Below the pieces are notes generated by a model, which was not told the DNA's origin, searched no databases, and saw only the letters and a list, made by a program, of their open reading frames with translations. Made by a program: the position numbers and the translations under genes. From the NCBI RefSeq assembly GCF_030272615.1, contig NC_081414.1, forward strand, positions 826,240,896 to 826,304,895: a stretch of 64,000 nucleotides of DNA. Direction: 5' to 3'. This document shows positions 44,057 to 56,026 of the stretch, in pieces (positions within the stretch are counted from its first letter, which is position 1; each line of letters opens with the position of its first letter). The DNA comes from Cryptomeria japonica (Eukaryota; Streptophyta; Pinopsida; Cupressales; Cupressaceae).

Positions 44057-44082
44057 TGGGACTCAATTTCTTGCAGCCACCC
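44057..44082 (-). repeat. Right terminal inverted repeat of the DNA transposon
   Basis: Reverse complement reads GGGTGGCTGCAAGAAATTGA followed by GTCCCA, agreeing with the left end at about 19 of 26 bases. TATG follows at 44083-44086. Confidence 0.7.
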
Positions 44083-44086
44083 TATG

Positions 44087-44682
44087 CCTTCATAAAAACC
44101 TTGCTTCACCTTAAATGATGTCTGCATGTATAGCTCTGCTTATTCTCATATATACCTTCTTATAATTCGTCTCCCTAATCGCTTATCGATCTTACAAATA
44201 AGATCTTACATATATACCATAACCTAAGACCAATTTTAGTAGGTCAGCTCTAAGAGATATTAGAATAAAAACATTTTACAAGTAAATCAATAACTGAAGC
44301 AATAACCAATTTAATATGTTGTCTTTGCATTTACAACAACAATAAATCATTTCCAAAGCATGTCATGCTAATCTAGAAAAGATAAGTTTGTCAATGCATA
44401 ACCTAGACCTATTTGCCAGTAACAACAAATATGCAAACACGAATATACCAGTGAACAAATCTCCAAGACGAAGTGTCCAAATGATGTCTTCAACATAACC
44501 AGGTGTTTTAAATATCATTCCAAGTTCTGGTGAACAATATATCCTGTCGGTGTACCAAATACCGGTGACTGTGCATAAGTCACTTGTTTGTCGGTGAACA
44601 TTGCCAATCCTTCAAAGTGATAGAGTTGATAAGTGTTGATAGGTGTTGAAATCAATGAAAAAACCATACCAAAATACCAACA
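44087..44682 (-). repeat. C2 3' LTR, inner part
   Basis: Resumes exactly where 17247 stopped, aligning with the C2 5' LTR from about 49727 to 50322, and ends ATACCAACA. The two parts together are about 1,056 bases, against 1,060 for the other LTR. Confidence 0.9.
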
Positions 44683-44697
44683 ATCTCCCCCTTTGGC
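44683..44697 (-). other. C2 polypurine tract
   Basis: On the minus strand CCAAAGGGGGAGAT directly precedes the LTR start TGTTGGTATT. Further 'ctccccc' boxes at 44846-44905 are duplicates of the same type. Confidence 0.85.
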
Positions 44698-45067
44698 ATT
44701 GATGGAAACACAAGATGGAAAAACCATCAAAGTGCCAAAATAGAAATGCCAAATACCAAAAACCAATAATCTCCCAAAAGAGATCATAACCAGAAATCAA
44801 AATTCAGATATAGAGAGTAATCAATCATTTCAAAATAACAATATCTCCCCCAATGAATAATCTCTCCCCAAAAGATAATGTGTTTTTTCATAGATATCTC
44901 TCCCCCTTTGACATCAAATGCCAAAGCAATACAAAACCAAGTTCAAATACAAAATACCAACCAATTTAGTATACCAACTACTCCTCCTGAGAAGTAGCTC
45001 TCCTCATCAAAGCTGAAATAAAAGATTTCTCTGTTAGTTTTGTCGGTTGATGACAAACATCAACTGT

Positions 45068-45865
45068 CTAAGTCTCTACTGGTGGGGGTATGACCTCAAG
45101 CTGGTCTCTGAGATATTCAAAAGTCTCCTTAGGCAAAGGCTTAGTGAAAATATCTGCAATCTGCTCTTTAGTATTCACATAAACTAGTTTTACTTCTTTT
45201 GCGTCAACATTCTCTTTCAGAAAGTTCAATTTGATAGAAACATGTTTAGTTTTAGAATGTAGTACCGAATTCTTAGATATATCAATTGTTGCAGTGTTAT
45301 CACAATAGATAGTTATAGGTTCCTTGCATTTTACCTTTATGTCCTTCAACATTTGCTTAACCTGTGTACAGTTAGTTGTTGCTTCAACATATTTTGATTC
45401 TGATGTTGATAAAGATGTGCAACTTTGTTTCTTACTCAACCAAGAAATTAATCTGCTTCCAAGAAAAAATGCTCTGCCGGTAGTGCTTTTTCTGTCATCC
45501 ACATCTCCTGCCCAATTTGCATCTGTGTATGCACATAATTCAAAGTTTTCATCTCTAGGATACCATAAACCAAGATTTGTAGTGCCTTGTAAGTACCAGA
45601 AAATCCTTTTTACTACTGATTCATGATTTTCTCTAGGATTACTCTGAAATCTTGAAACAATACATATTGCATTCATAATATCAAGTCTTGTTTGTGTCAA
45701 ATACAGTAGGCCTCCTATCATAGATTTGTACCTAGTCTGATTAACAGGTGTAGATTCATTCCTTAGTGATAATTTGTCATTTGTAGTCATAGGTGTGCTT
45801 ACCAGTTTAGAGTTCTCCATCCCAAATTTCTTTAGTAACTCCTTCAAGTACTTGGATTGACTCAA
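45068..45865 (-). pseudogene. C2 RT C-terminus and RNase H
   Basis: This 265-codon piece covers the copia RT thumb (SQSKYLKELLKKFGMENSK, GGLLYLTQTRLDIM) and RNase H. RNase H degrades the RNA strand during cDNA synthesis. The motifs AYTDANWAGDVDDRKSTTG (first D), CTSLSTSESKYVEA (E) and IYCDNTATIDISKN (D) are present. It ends TKPLPKETFEYL. A shift in a T6 run near 45897 separates it from the RT core. It is among the best-preserved C2 pieces. Confidence 0.92.
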
Positions 45866-45879
45866 GAATATACCTTTTA

Positions 45880-46695
45880 TCAGTCTGTGAAATCTGTAAT
45901 CCTAAAAAATAATTTTATTTCTCCAATCATAGACATTTCAAATTCTTGTTGCATTTCAATAGAAAAGTCTTTACATAATCCATCTTCTCCTCCAAAGATT
46001 ATATCATCAACAAAAACTTCTATAACCAAGATGTCATCATTAGTCACTTTATAGTATAAGTTGCTATGAGCATTACCTTTAGAAAAAACAATTTTCAAAA
46101 GATATTTATCCAATCTAGCATACCAAGCTCTTGGAGCTTGCTTCAACCCATACAAAGCTTTCCTTAGCCTGCAAACCATATCTTTGTTATCTATCAAAGA
46201 AAATCCATCAGGTTGCTCAATGTAAACTTCTTCTTCAAGATCTCCATTCAGAATTGTACATTTAATATCCATTTGATATACTTTGTAGTTCTTGTGTGCT
46301 GCAAAAGCCAAGAATAATCTGACTGCCTCAATTCTAGCTACTGGTGCAAAGGTTTCATTATAATCAATTCCTTCTTTCTGTGAATATCCCTTACACACTA
46401 GTCTTTCTTTATTTATGATTACCTTCCCATCTTCATTAAGTTTGTTTCTGAATACCTATTTTGTTCCAATCACATTTTTGTCTTTAGGCCGGGGAACTAA
46501 TGTCCATGTGTTATTCTTCTCAATTTGTTCTAGTTCTTCTTCCATAGCTTTAATCCAATGTTTATCTTCACATGCCTCATTAATTGATGATGGTTCAATT
46601 TGAGAAATGAAACATACCTCTTCATTTGTCAGTCTTCCTCTTGTCATAATTCCTTTATACTTGTTTCCAATTATCTGATCTTCAGAGTGATTCAT
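45880..46695 (-). pseudogene. C2 reverse transcriptase core
   Basis: Two in-frame pieces (46456-46695 and 45880-46398) are joined across a TAG that replaces the tryptophan of GTK-W-VFRNK. Blocks include [70 protein letters not shown] and the catalytic box [10 protein letters not shown]. Copia elements usually have YVDD, and FVDD is a tolerated-looking variant with both aspartates kept. LKCTILNG may carry a mutated residue of the usual DVKSAFLNG block. Downstream it loses frame near 45897. Confidence 0.9.
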
Positions 46696-46880
46696 TCTTA
46701 CATATCGGGGTGTCTTTGTTTGCTTCTGTTCCTCAGTTTCAATGGAATTTTCAGATGATACCAGTGTAACTGGATCTTTATTCTATACCGGTGGATTCAA
46801 TGTAGGTTCATTTGTTAGTATTTCTATTGCCAGTTCAGAGTCTATGTACCTTGAAGTTCCTCTAAATTGTTCATCAATAT

Positions 46881-48725
46881 TCACATTTGTGCTTTCAACA
46901 ATTTTCTGTAATCTTTGTTAAAACATCTATAATCCTTGCTTTTAGATGAATAACCAAGAAATATTCCTTCATCACTTCTAGGATCAAATTTGCCAATATA
47001 CTCATCTCTTCTAATATAACATTTACTTCCAAATCTTCTGAAATATTTAAGAGTAGGAGTAATACCAAACCATATTTCATGAGGGGTCTTACTTGTTTCA
47101 CCTTTGATGTGAACTTTGTTGAATGTATAGATTGTTGTGCTTACTACCTCTCTCCAATATACATGTGGTAGATTTTCTTCAAATAACATACTTCTAGCTA
47201 TATCCAAGACAGTTTTGTTTTTCCTTTCTACAACTTCATTCTGTTGTGGTGTCCGAGGTGTTGATAAGTGTCTTTTGATTCTATTCGCTTCACAGAATGC
47301 ATTAAATTCCTTAGATATAAATTCACCTCCTTGATCTGATCTTAGACATTTGATTTTCTTACCGGTTTTGTTCTCTACCATTGCTTTGAATAGTTTGAAC
47401 TTCCCAAGTGCTTCTGATTTTTCTTTGAGAAAAGTAACCCAACACATTCTAGAATAGTCATCAATGATTAACATGAAATATCTATCACCTTGTAAACTTT
47501 TAGTTCTAGCTGGACCACATAAATCAGTGTGAATTAAGTCAAGAGCATTATTGGATTTTTCTGGAATACTTTTAAAAGATGCTCTAACTTGTTTTCCAAA
47601 TTGACATTCCTTACATATCGAATTGCGAGGTTTAACAATCTTAGGTAAATCTCTAACTACCTTAATAGTACTGAGTTTTACCATGCAATCAAAATTTACA
47701 TGACAGAGTCTTTTATGCCATAGCCAACTTTCATCAATATGTGTAATCAAACATGTCTTTTCACTATTATTCAAATGAAAGATGTTACCTCTAGTTTGAT
47801 TACCGGTTGTAATTTCCAAACCAGTTCTGTTCATAATTTTGCATTTATCATTCTTGAATTGTAACTGAAATCCTTTCTCAACTAATTGACTAACACTTGA
47901 AATATTATGCTTTAAACCTTCTACATAGTAAACATTGTCAGTATTATGCTTACCATCAAGAGATATAGTGACTTTTCCTTTGATCAAAAAAGCTTTATCA
48001 TCTCCAAAAATTACCAAACCTCCATTATATTCCTGAAAGTTCAAGAATTTACCTTTATCACCAGTCATATGATGTGAACATCCCGAATCAATGATCAATT
48101 CATCCTTAACTTCAACTTTATCTGCCAGGGCTTGCTCTACCAGTTGAACAGTAGGTGTGGGTTGATCGTATGTTATAGCAACAAAAACCCATCCATTGTC
48201 TGTCAGATCTTCATCAGAATCATTAGTGACTCCTTCATCAGCAAGATAACAAGATTTATCTTTATTCTTCTTAAATATGTATCTCTGATATTCAGGGTTA
48301 GGTTTGTATGTTCTTCTAGCTTCTTCTCTTAGTCTAGCATGTCTATCAGGGCATCTCGAAGCCATATGACCAATCTTATTATAGTTAAAACATTTAAAGG
48401 GAGCTTTACCTTCATACTTGCTTCCAACTTGACCTTTAGGCATTTTCCTTGCAAATAGTGCTTCAAGTTTTTCATTTTCTCTCCTGCTTTCTTCAAGTTC
48501 TCTTGCATAAAAGGATTTCCAATCAGATTTGTCAAAAGATGGTGTGAATGATGTTGATGCCTTAAAAGATAAGTCTGTCTTTATAGTAGCAACAGGACCA
48601 AATTCCTCAATTTCAAAAGCTAAATTTTTTCCAATCAATGTATCCCTAGATACTAATGTATTAGGCATTGTTCTCAACTCATTTATAGCAGTAACTTTTA
48701 TTTTATATGCTGGTGGAAATCCTCT
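46881..48725 (-). pseudogene. C2 gag end, protease and integrase
   Basis: The open frame (48677-46881) contains a zinc knuckle CFNYNKIGHMASRC in which the second cysteine is tyrosine. The protease is LIIDSGCSHHMTG. The integrase zinc region is WHKRLCHVN to CKECQFGKQ, and the integrase core has D in IHTDLCGPA, D in RSDQGGEF and E in VVERKNKTV. It ends with GIFLGYSSKSKDYRCFN, the usual integrase/RT junction, where a 1-base shift near 46920 breaks the frame. Integrase before RT is diagnostic of Ty1/copia. Confidence 0.93.
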
Positions 48726-49133
48726 TTAAACTTTTGAAACAATTTCATCTTCACTTAAGGTTCCTCCACAATATTTAATACCCAAAACAATTTCATTCAC
48801 TCTTTCCATAAAAGCAGAAATCCTTTCATCTTTTTCCATTTTCAGATTTTCATACCTGGCCCGTAAGCTTTCAAGTTTTTCAGTTTTGACTATGAAATCT
48901 CTTTCATGCAATGTTTCCAAATGATCCCAAATAGCTTTAGCAGTTGATCTATTAGATAATCCCATTATTTGTTGATTTGATAATGCGCTCAAAAGTGCTT
49001 CTCTTGCCTTACAATCATTTTCTTCATCTTTAGCCAAGTTAGGTGGATTAGGTTGATTTTGAGTAGGAGCAATGTAGCCACTCTTTGTAGCATCCCAGAT
49101 GTCCTTTCCAATGCAATTCAAATGTGTCTCCAT
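48726..49133 (-). pseudogene. C2 gag N-terminal part
   Basis: Starts METHLNCIGKDIWDATKSGY and contains AIWDHLETLHERD, LESLRARYENLKMEKDERIS and MERVNEIV, the usual copia Gag (UBN2-type) order. TAA at 48726-48728 interrupts the frame before RGFPPAYKIKV, which continues in the same frame into the 46881-48677 piece. The true start may lie slightly upstream, since the sequence from 49134 to 49190 also reads as Gag. Confidence 0.85.
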
Positions 49134-49248
49134 TTTGATCTTCCATATGCCATAGTTGGTTCCATCAAGTTTAGGACTATCCTTCCTAAAATAGTGAGAA
49201 GATATTGGATCTCCTCAAGCTGTTAAACTTCTACAAAAAGAGTACTAA

Positions 49249-49260
49249 GCTCTAATACCA
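49249..49260 (-). other. C2 primer-binding site
   Basis: On the minus strand TGGTATTAGAGC lies two bases after the LTR. It differs by one base from TGGTATCAGAGC, the common copia site complementary to initiator tRNA-Met. Confidence 0.9.
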
Positions 49261-49262
49261 AT

Positions 49263-50322
49263 TGTTAGGTCCCGGAGATAGCTGGGGGGGGGGGGAGGTG
49301 AATTGGTTGTCAGATAAATTCAAACCAAAAAAAACTTAACCAACCTTAATGCTTAAAGCTGGTAAACCAAACTTTATGCCGATAGACAGTTTATCAGTTA
49401 ATTACAGTACCGGTAAAGATTAATGCATGAAATAGAAAGACAATAACATCCATAACTCATAACACTAATATTTGGATGTGGATATCCTATAAGGGGAAAA
49501 ACCACGGTGGAAAACCTTACCCACAATCAGATGATACTACTGTAGATAGTATGTGTATTCAAATGGGGTTTGCACATGCAGAAAGGCCAAATGCCTAGAG
49601 CTCACTGCTCAAACACAAATAGGAGTCACACTAACTACAATTGGATGGTTGAATCCAATAATAATGTACTGCTCAAAATAGTAGCTTTCTATGCTAGATT
49701 TAGTACCGTCTCAGTTCTGATATGCCTTCATAAAAACCTTGCTTCACCTTAAATGATGTCTGTGTGTATAGCTTTGCTTATTCTCACATATACCTTCTTA
49801 TAATTCTTCTCCCTAATCACCTATCGATCTTACAAATAGGATCTTACATATATACCATAACCTAAGACCAATTTGAGTAGGTCATCTCTAAGAGATATTG
49901 CAATAAAAATATTTTACAAGTAAATCAATAACTGATGAAATAACTGATTTAACATGTCGGCTTAGTGCATTTATAACAACAATAAATCATTTCCAAAGCA
50001 TGACGTGCTGATCTGGAAAAGATAAGCCTATCGGTGCATAACCTGGACCTATTTGCCGGTAACAACAAATATGCAAACATGAATATACCAATGAACAAAT
50101 CTCCAAGACAAAGTGTCCAAAAAATGTCTTTGACATAACCAAGTGTTTTCCATATCATTCCAAGTGTCGATGAATAATATATCCTGCCGGTGTACTTGAT
50201 ACTGGTGACTGTGCATAAGTCACTTGCTTGCCAATGAACATTGCCAATCCTTCAAAGTGCCAGAGTTGATAAGTGTTGATAGGTGTTGACATCAATTACA
50301 AAACCATACCAAAATACCAACA
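49263..50322 (-). repeat. C2 5' LTR
   Basis: Plus strand TGTTAGGTCCCGG...ATACCAACA, with a G10+ run at 49284-49295. The inner junction carries the PBS and the outer junction the TATTT duplication (50323-50327). It is uninterrupted, so it is the reference that defines the DNA-transposon borders in the other LTR. Confidence 0.93.
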
Positions 50323-50327
50323 TATTT

Positions 50328-53107
50328 AACTTGGCTAGTGACACACAAGCACTCAAAGCGGCGGAAACTATAGCAGAAAATCCTCCAAAAAAATCAAAAG
50401 AATGGTTTAAAGAGAAACCTTGGCTTTCAAAGCCTAAATGTGATTTTACTCTAGATGAATCATATGAATTAACTTTTAAAACTTTATTGGCACATGGCCT
50501 AATAACATTGCCAGACAATTCTAGACCATACGATCCAGAAGTTAATCCCAAATGGTGGAGAGAAAACAAATACTATGAATACCATCGAAACAAGGGTCAT
50601 ACCACAAACAACTGCATGAAGCTTAGACATGAAATTCAATATCTCATCGACATTAGAATATCATTGTTGGATATCACACAACTAATGTTGATCATAAGGA
50701 TTTTAAAGATCCCTTACCTGCTTATGAACAAGGTGATTCCTCAAAATCCAAGGGAGGTGCTAAAGTCAATTACACCTACACTAACAATGACAATGTGATC
50801 AACATGATTGAATCTTCCCAACCTGAATATTGCAATGTGATCATAATAAAAGAAATAAAATCAAGCACAAAATTCCAATGTTGTGACCCATGCTCAAAAG
50901 AAGGTTACTCTCCAAGGAGCTAGTTCCTCAACCTTTGCTCAAACAACATCAAATATACCAACTTCTTTAAATAGACAAATAGATACAATCATAGCTAAAT
51001 CTAAGCAACTGGCTTCATCATCCTCTCTTGGTTATACCATCGTCGAACAATTGAAAATAACTAATTCTCAAATCTGCATTATAGAACTACTTAAGATCTC
51101 TTCTTCTCATAGAGAGATCCTAGACAAAGCTTTGCTCATTACTAATGTCTCTAAAGATTTAGATGTAGATCGGTTTCAATCTATGGTGGGTCACCTGACT
51201 TCGCCTCATTACCTCACTTTCTCTGAAGAAGATGATAACTCACTAAATCACTCGCATAACCAGCCATTACACATCGAATCTATGATCCATAAACACCAAG
51301 TTAAACGTGTTTTGATAGATGGAGGCATTGGGTTGAATATTTGTACCTACAATCTACTTACATAGCTGGGATTTTCTGAAAATGTCATTGATCCAACAAA
51401 GAAAATAACGATCAAAGCTTATGATGAAGAAGAAAGAACCTCTAAAGGTCTCATACTCTTACCAATCAAGGTAGGACCTATGGAAAGAGATGTTATCTTT
51501 CAGGTGCTCGACCTTCCTCTTTCATACAATATCTTACTGGGTAGGCCATGGATTCATGAAATCAAAGCAGTACCATCTACATATCATCAGTGCATGAAAT
51601 TTCCTTACAATAGAGTTGAAGTCAGTATTCCTACTGATACAAGCTATACCTGTAATGCATTAGTGCAGAGTGTTGATGCTTTTGTTCCTCATAATAAAGT
51701 AGCCTCTATAGCTGAAAGTTCATAAACTTTGCTAAAGGATTTAAAGGAGAAATTGAAAATCACCAATACTAGCATGGATGGATACAAAATATAACCTATA
51801 CTCTCACTAATGTCTCTTCCTCCATCACCAAGACAGTCAGGAAAACCATCAAAGGTTATGAATCCATAAACTTCAACTCCAAATGTCATTTATGATGGTC
51901 TCTTTATATAGTCCTCTACTTCCCTTATAGATGAAATAGAAGAGGATGTTGTTCTCAAATGGCTTTTCAAAGAAGATAGTACAAACAAAGAAATATGACA
52001 TTATGAAATTTCCCCGACACAATATGGTCTAGGCTATAATATGATTCAACACATGGGATATTCAGGTACCGGTCCTCTGGGAAAGCACCAAGAAGGTATT
52101 GTTGAACCTATTCAACTACAAACTAAGTCTGCAAATGATAAAGTTGGACTTGGATACAATCCAAGAAAGTCATTAGATCAGAAACATACTTCTCACCATC
52201 AACCTAAGTGGAGGAAAAAGATACTACCTTCAACATTACAGGAAATCAACACTCAACAAACTCGGGAAGAGTATGAAAATGAACAAGAAGAATCAGCAAT
52301 TAGGAGAGAAGAAGCAGATGGTATGCAAGTCCCAATTGTATCAACAATAACACTACAAGGAGTAGAAGTCCTAGAGGATATGAGAGAAGAAGTAGAAAGA
52401 ATTAAAGAATTGTTTGCACCAATGAACATTCCAGTCGTATATACAGGTAGACAACAAGTAGATGATTTAGAAACTAACTCGAATAAGTATGAATGGTGTC
52501 TAGATCATCTCTCAAATAAACCTACTACAGAAACTCCCTGAGAATCTAGTGATATCATAGGTGAAGCACAAGAGGAAATTTTCTTAAAGTTGCAAAAGGA
52601 AATAGAGGAAATCGGACTAAAAAGACAAGAAGCCTATGAACAATAGCTGAAAGAAGGAAGAGCACAAGCAAATTCTCCCTCTAATGAGATCGAACAAATC
52701 AGATATGGAAATACAAAAGAAGAATTAGAAGCTAAAAAAGTAGGACCAGTCATTAGTCCAGAGGAAGTTGAATGGAAAAGATGACAGGGACTAACAGAAC
52801 CATCAATGTTATGTCAACAGGTATGTCAAATACAAGTGATCAATGAACGAAATCATGAAGGAACTTGCAGCATCAAAGATGTAGGTATTGATAGTATACA
52901 TACTTTTACTAAATCCCTTGAAGATGGGTTAGAAAATTCATCTTATGACTCTAATAACTTTGACAGAAGCTCTATTTATAACAACTACTTTTTGACATTA
53001 TATTATGACTACTCTGTCATGAATGTTGAGACTCTTCCTGTTGACCCTGTTACTATCACACCATGATATGTAGTCTAGTCTGATGTAGGGGATGATGCTA
53101 GGAGTAG
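50328..53107 (+). pseudogene. G2 gag end, protease and G-patch region
   Basis: Gag resumes (NLASDTQALKAAETIAEN) with a zinc-knuckle remnant YYEYHRNKGHTTNNC, whose first cysteine is lost. After a shift near 50670 there is a protease: VLIDGGIGLNICT, TAG at 51363, then FQVLDLPLSYNILLGRPWIH. A stop follows at 51723. A G-patch-like MIQHMGYSGTGPLGKHQEG follows at 52041, then a Glu-rich linker. G1 has all these modules in the same order. The region ends at GTTGG (53108-53112), where the gag-only element is inserted. Multiple stops and shifts make it non-functional. Confidence 0.88.
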
Positions 53108-53112
53108 GTTGG
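53108..53112. other. Target-site duplication of the gag-only element, left copy
   Basis: GTTGG here and at 60938-60942 flank the two LTRs exactly. Confidence 0.92.
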
Positions 53113-54275
53113 TGTTGGCATTTTTGTTTATTTATGTTGTGATTGTCATTGATGGACACACACTTGTATTGAGATCCCCTTTATATGTATGAGCTAGAGC
53201 TCAACCGGTATTTGTTCCAACCGGAATGTTGTATTCTAGTCTTTAGACTATTGGTGATTTTGTAGAATGTGTTTCCTGGTCTGAAGCGGCATATCGACCT
53301 CAAGTGGCTCGTAGATCTCAAGCGGTTCAAGGGAGCAAAGCGACACAACACATTCTTACCAGTCTTCATTTTTGTCAAACCGGCAACCGGTATTTTGCAT
53401 GAACCAATAATACTTTGTGATGAGTTACCAACCGGCATTTTGTGATGAGTTACCAATCCACCGATTGTTTAATGATGCCAACACATTGATGGTGCTTTTT
53501 TGTGTCGTGTTACTGAGTATGTCTAGATTCATTGAACCTAGGAAATTGTAATGTAATCCTATTAGACCGACATAAAATCAGATTCCTTTAAAAGGACATC
53601 ATGTCTAGGGTTTTAAGTTGTTGTTGAAAGGGTTAATGTTGTGCTATGGTTTAAGGTGGATGTTGAGTTGTTGTAAGAATGATCTTATCTAAGAAGATCA
53701 AGTTGTAACTGAGAGAGAGATAGAGAAGACTGAAGTAATGCCGGAATGCATTAACTGTGGGCAATACTGGATCTAACCAAGCAGTTTGTGCTATTAGATA
53801 GATCAAACACTTGTTGATTACTCACATCTTTGACAAGTTTGTAGCCCTTAACCGAGTAGGCCTCAAAGCCTTTGTAAAATCCTCTAACAAGGTGGTTCAC
53901 TACTGTGAATCTAAAATCCTCTTACAAGGTAGTCTTTAATCAGACTTATCTCCTCACAGAGATTGAGATTCCTAACAGGATCTATTCTGGTGAAGAACAT
54001 TGTAAGACCTTAACCAATCTGGTTTCTATTCTGCAGATAGTGACTTGTGAGTTCCATCTCACCGTGGTTTTTTCCCATTTGGGTTTCCACATCAAATATC
54101 TTGTGTTATGGTTGTATTGCTTTTATGGGTGAATGCTTTGTTCGCATTTTGGTTTGCATGTGTGATAACTGGTATGTCTGTCAAACTATTTTACTGGTTT
54201 ATCTTTAGACTATTTAAGTGTTTAAGTACAGAGATTTTTGGCATACTAATTCACCCCCCCTCTTAGTATTCATCA
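53113..54275 (+). repeat. 5' LTR of the gag-only element
   Basis: TGTTGGCATTTTTG to TTAGTATTCATCA, 1,163 bases. It aligns with 59761-60937 throughout, with scattered substitutions and a short duplication (CCTTAACC(A/G)GTCTA) present only in the 3' copy near 60656-60688. Confidence 0.95.
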
Positions 54276-54277
54276 AT

Positions 54278-54289
54278 TGGTATCAGAGC
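54278..54289 (+). other. Primer-binding site of the gag-only element
   Basis: TGGTATCAGAGC, two bases after the LTR, is the standard copia site complementary to initiator tRNA-Met. Confidence 0.95.
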
Positions 54290-54325
54290 CTATCATTCTA
54301 TAAGTTTAACCACTTGGAAAGAGAT

Positions 54326-55602
54326 ATGGGGGAATACACCTTGAGGGAACTTACTCAACGGCTCACTCAGTTTGAGCAAGCCTATGATGATCTTATGGTC
54401 AAATACAAGGCATCTCAAGCAAAAATGAGAGAACATGTAGAGAAGCTGATGGAGCTATCTGAAAGTAGTTCTGAAGATGAAGCTAACATGGAAGCCATGA
54501 TTGCAGAAGTAAATAAACTAAATGATTCAAACTCCAATCTAAGAAAGGAGTTAGAAGGACTAACTATCCGATTTAGTCAAGAGCTTGAGAATTGTAGGAA
54601 AGTTGAAGATCGGATAAAGGATAGAGATCATGAGATCTCCAAGTTGAAACACAAGATTAGTGCACTGACTGCTCACCTTCATGAAAGCAGGATGGAAAAG
54701 GAAGACATGCAAGGTGAACTAAACATAGCCATCTCTGAAAATGCAAGTCTAATGGAGACAAATACTGCTATTTCCAAAGAACTCTTTGAGTCAAAGAAAT
54801 ACTTGCTAAGTTTAGCAAAAGTACTGTCAAGCTAGAGAAAAAGCTTGAGTCATCTAGACCGGAAAAGAATACCAGTGGTCTTGGTTTCTCTAGACATGAG
54901 GAAGGAGAATCCTCAGGAACAAATGCTAAAGCATCAAAGAAGCAACCGACACTCAAAGGAAAAGGTAAGCAAAGATTCAAACCTGTTTGCTTTAACTGTC
55001 TTAAAGAAGGACACATTGCCAATGCATGTAGGAGAAAAGCCTACAATAATTTTCCTTACTTTATTAACAATGTACCTAGATCCAATAAGTTCAATGGTCA
55101 TTGTTATGCATGCAGCAAGTTTGGGCATAGAGCATTTGAATGCAGGTCTATGATGGATAACACTAGAAGATATCCTCTAAGGACCCAAGGAACTGGTCCT
55201 GAACCTTTTGTGAACCGGAACCACAACTTATTTAATGTCTTCAATCATTAGTCGAGAAGCGGTGGCTATCAAGCGACAACCGGATGGAGAGAAAATTGTA
55301 TGATCTGTCATGGTCATGGTCACACTGCTGCAACATGCAGAAGGAAGAATGGAAGCATGTACAATGGACCTTGGAGAGCACCTAGATTAGTTTGCTATCA
55401 CTGCAACAAACCGGGTCACATTGCAAGATTCTGCAGAAGTAGAAAAAGTATATCTGATGATATACTGGTCACTCAGGAAGGAGAAATTGATGTTGAAATA
55501 GTTCAAACGGACATGAACAAAACCTGGAGGAAGAAACCAACAATGTTGGAAGAGGAACTAGTTTTTGCACCTAGTGTGGAAATATCAGAACCGACAAACT
55601 AA
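54326..55602 (+). pseudogene. Gag with coiled coil and four zinc knuckles
   Basis: From ATG 54326 (MGEYTLRELTQRLTQFEQ) about 170 codons form a heptad-rich coiled coil (for example KLNDSNSNLRKELEGLTIRF). A frameshift near 54800-54820 leads into a basic segment and four CX2CX4HX4C knuckles: CFNCLKEGHIANAC, CYACSKFGHRAFEC, CMICHGHGHTAATC and CYHCNKPGHIARFC. A TAG lies at about 55250 between knuckles two and three. It ends at a TAA near 55602. Zinc knuckles bind the element RNA. Four is more than the one or two usual for plant Gag. The coil probably replaces or supplements the capsid, which I cannot recognise. Confidence 0.8.
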
Positions 55603-56026
55603 GCTCCAAAGAAGCTTAGGGGGAGCAAATGGTGAAATGCTTTCAAACCCCCAGTTTACACCAATAAAAGACCTTAACTGATATGCGATACCTGTCGCTT
55701 GGCAGAAGACCGGAAATGGTAAATAGGAAAATTAGGGTTTACGCCCTAATAGAGGAGCATTAATGGTGGTAGGTGAGAGACATGTATAAAAGCCTATTTC
55801 AAATCATTTCTCACTATTTGTTTTCGAGTGAAGAAAAGTTTTCAAGTGCAGAGCGAAGAAAAGGCAATTTGAGCTAAGATTTCAAGAAATTGATAAACCT
55901 TGAAAGAGATTCAAATCCAGTTTGCAAGTGGTAGTGGAGAACACAAAGCGGTGATTTGGCAACCGATGGAGAGTGGAGTGAAGCAAAATCAGGAAGCCCT
56001 AAATTTGTGTTTGAAAGGTTTTTTTC
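55603..56026 (+). other. Spacer between the two frames of the gag-only element
   Basis: Contains GCTTAGGGGGAGCAAATGG (about 55614-55632), a purine tract like the real PPT, and then a TATAAAAGCC box (55784-55793) roughly 240 bases before the second start codon. The TATA-like box raises the possibility of a separate promoter for the downstream frame. This is inference. Confidence 0.5.

Larger units (their letters stand above)
17248..44082. mobile_element. DNA transposon in the C2 LTR, two opposed genes, itself hit by G1
   Basis: Comparison with the intact C2 LTR at 49263-50322 fixes both ends. Terminal inverted repeats start GGGT and agree at about 19 of 26 positions (GGGTnnnTGCAnnAAnTTGnGTCCCA). 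Without G1 and its duplication the element is about 10.6 kb. The right arm carries a minus-strand transposase gene (39738-42920). The left arm carries a plus-strand multi-exon gene (20236-22343). Both arms contain related subterminal palindromes. A 4-base TSD and D-D-D-like residues would suit the Sola superfamily, but that assignment is inference only. Confidence 0.75.
16788..50322 (-). mobile_element. C2: Ty1/copia element inserted in G2 gag
   Basis: This copia element runs on the minus strand. It has a 5' LTR at 49263-50322, a tRNA-Met-type PBS, gag, protease, integrase, RT and RNase H in copia order (integrase before RT), a PPT, and a 3' LTR split into 16788-17247 and 44087-44682 by a 26.8 kb DNA transposon. 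Its own net length is about 6.7 kb. The LTRs end TG...CA and the TSD is TATTT. The two LTRs differ at many positions (for example the first 25 bases), so this is an older insertion than G1. Several stops and frameshifts make it inactive. Confidence 0.93.
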
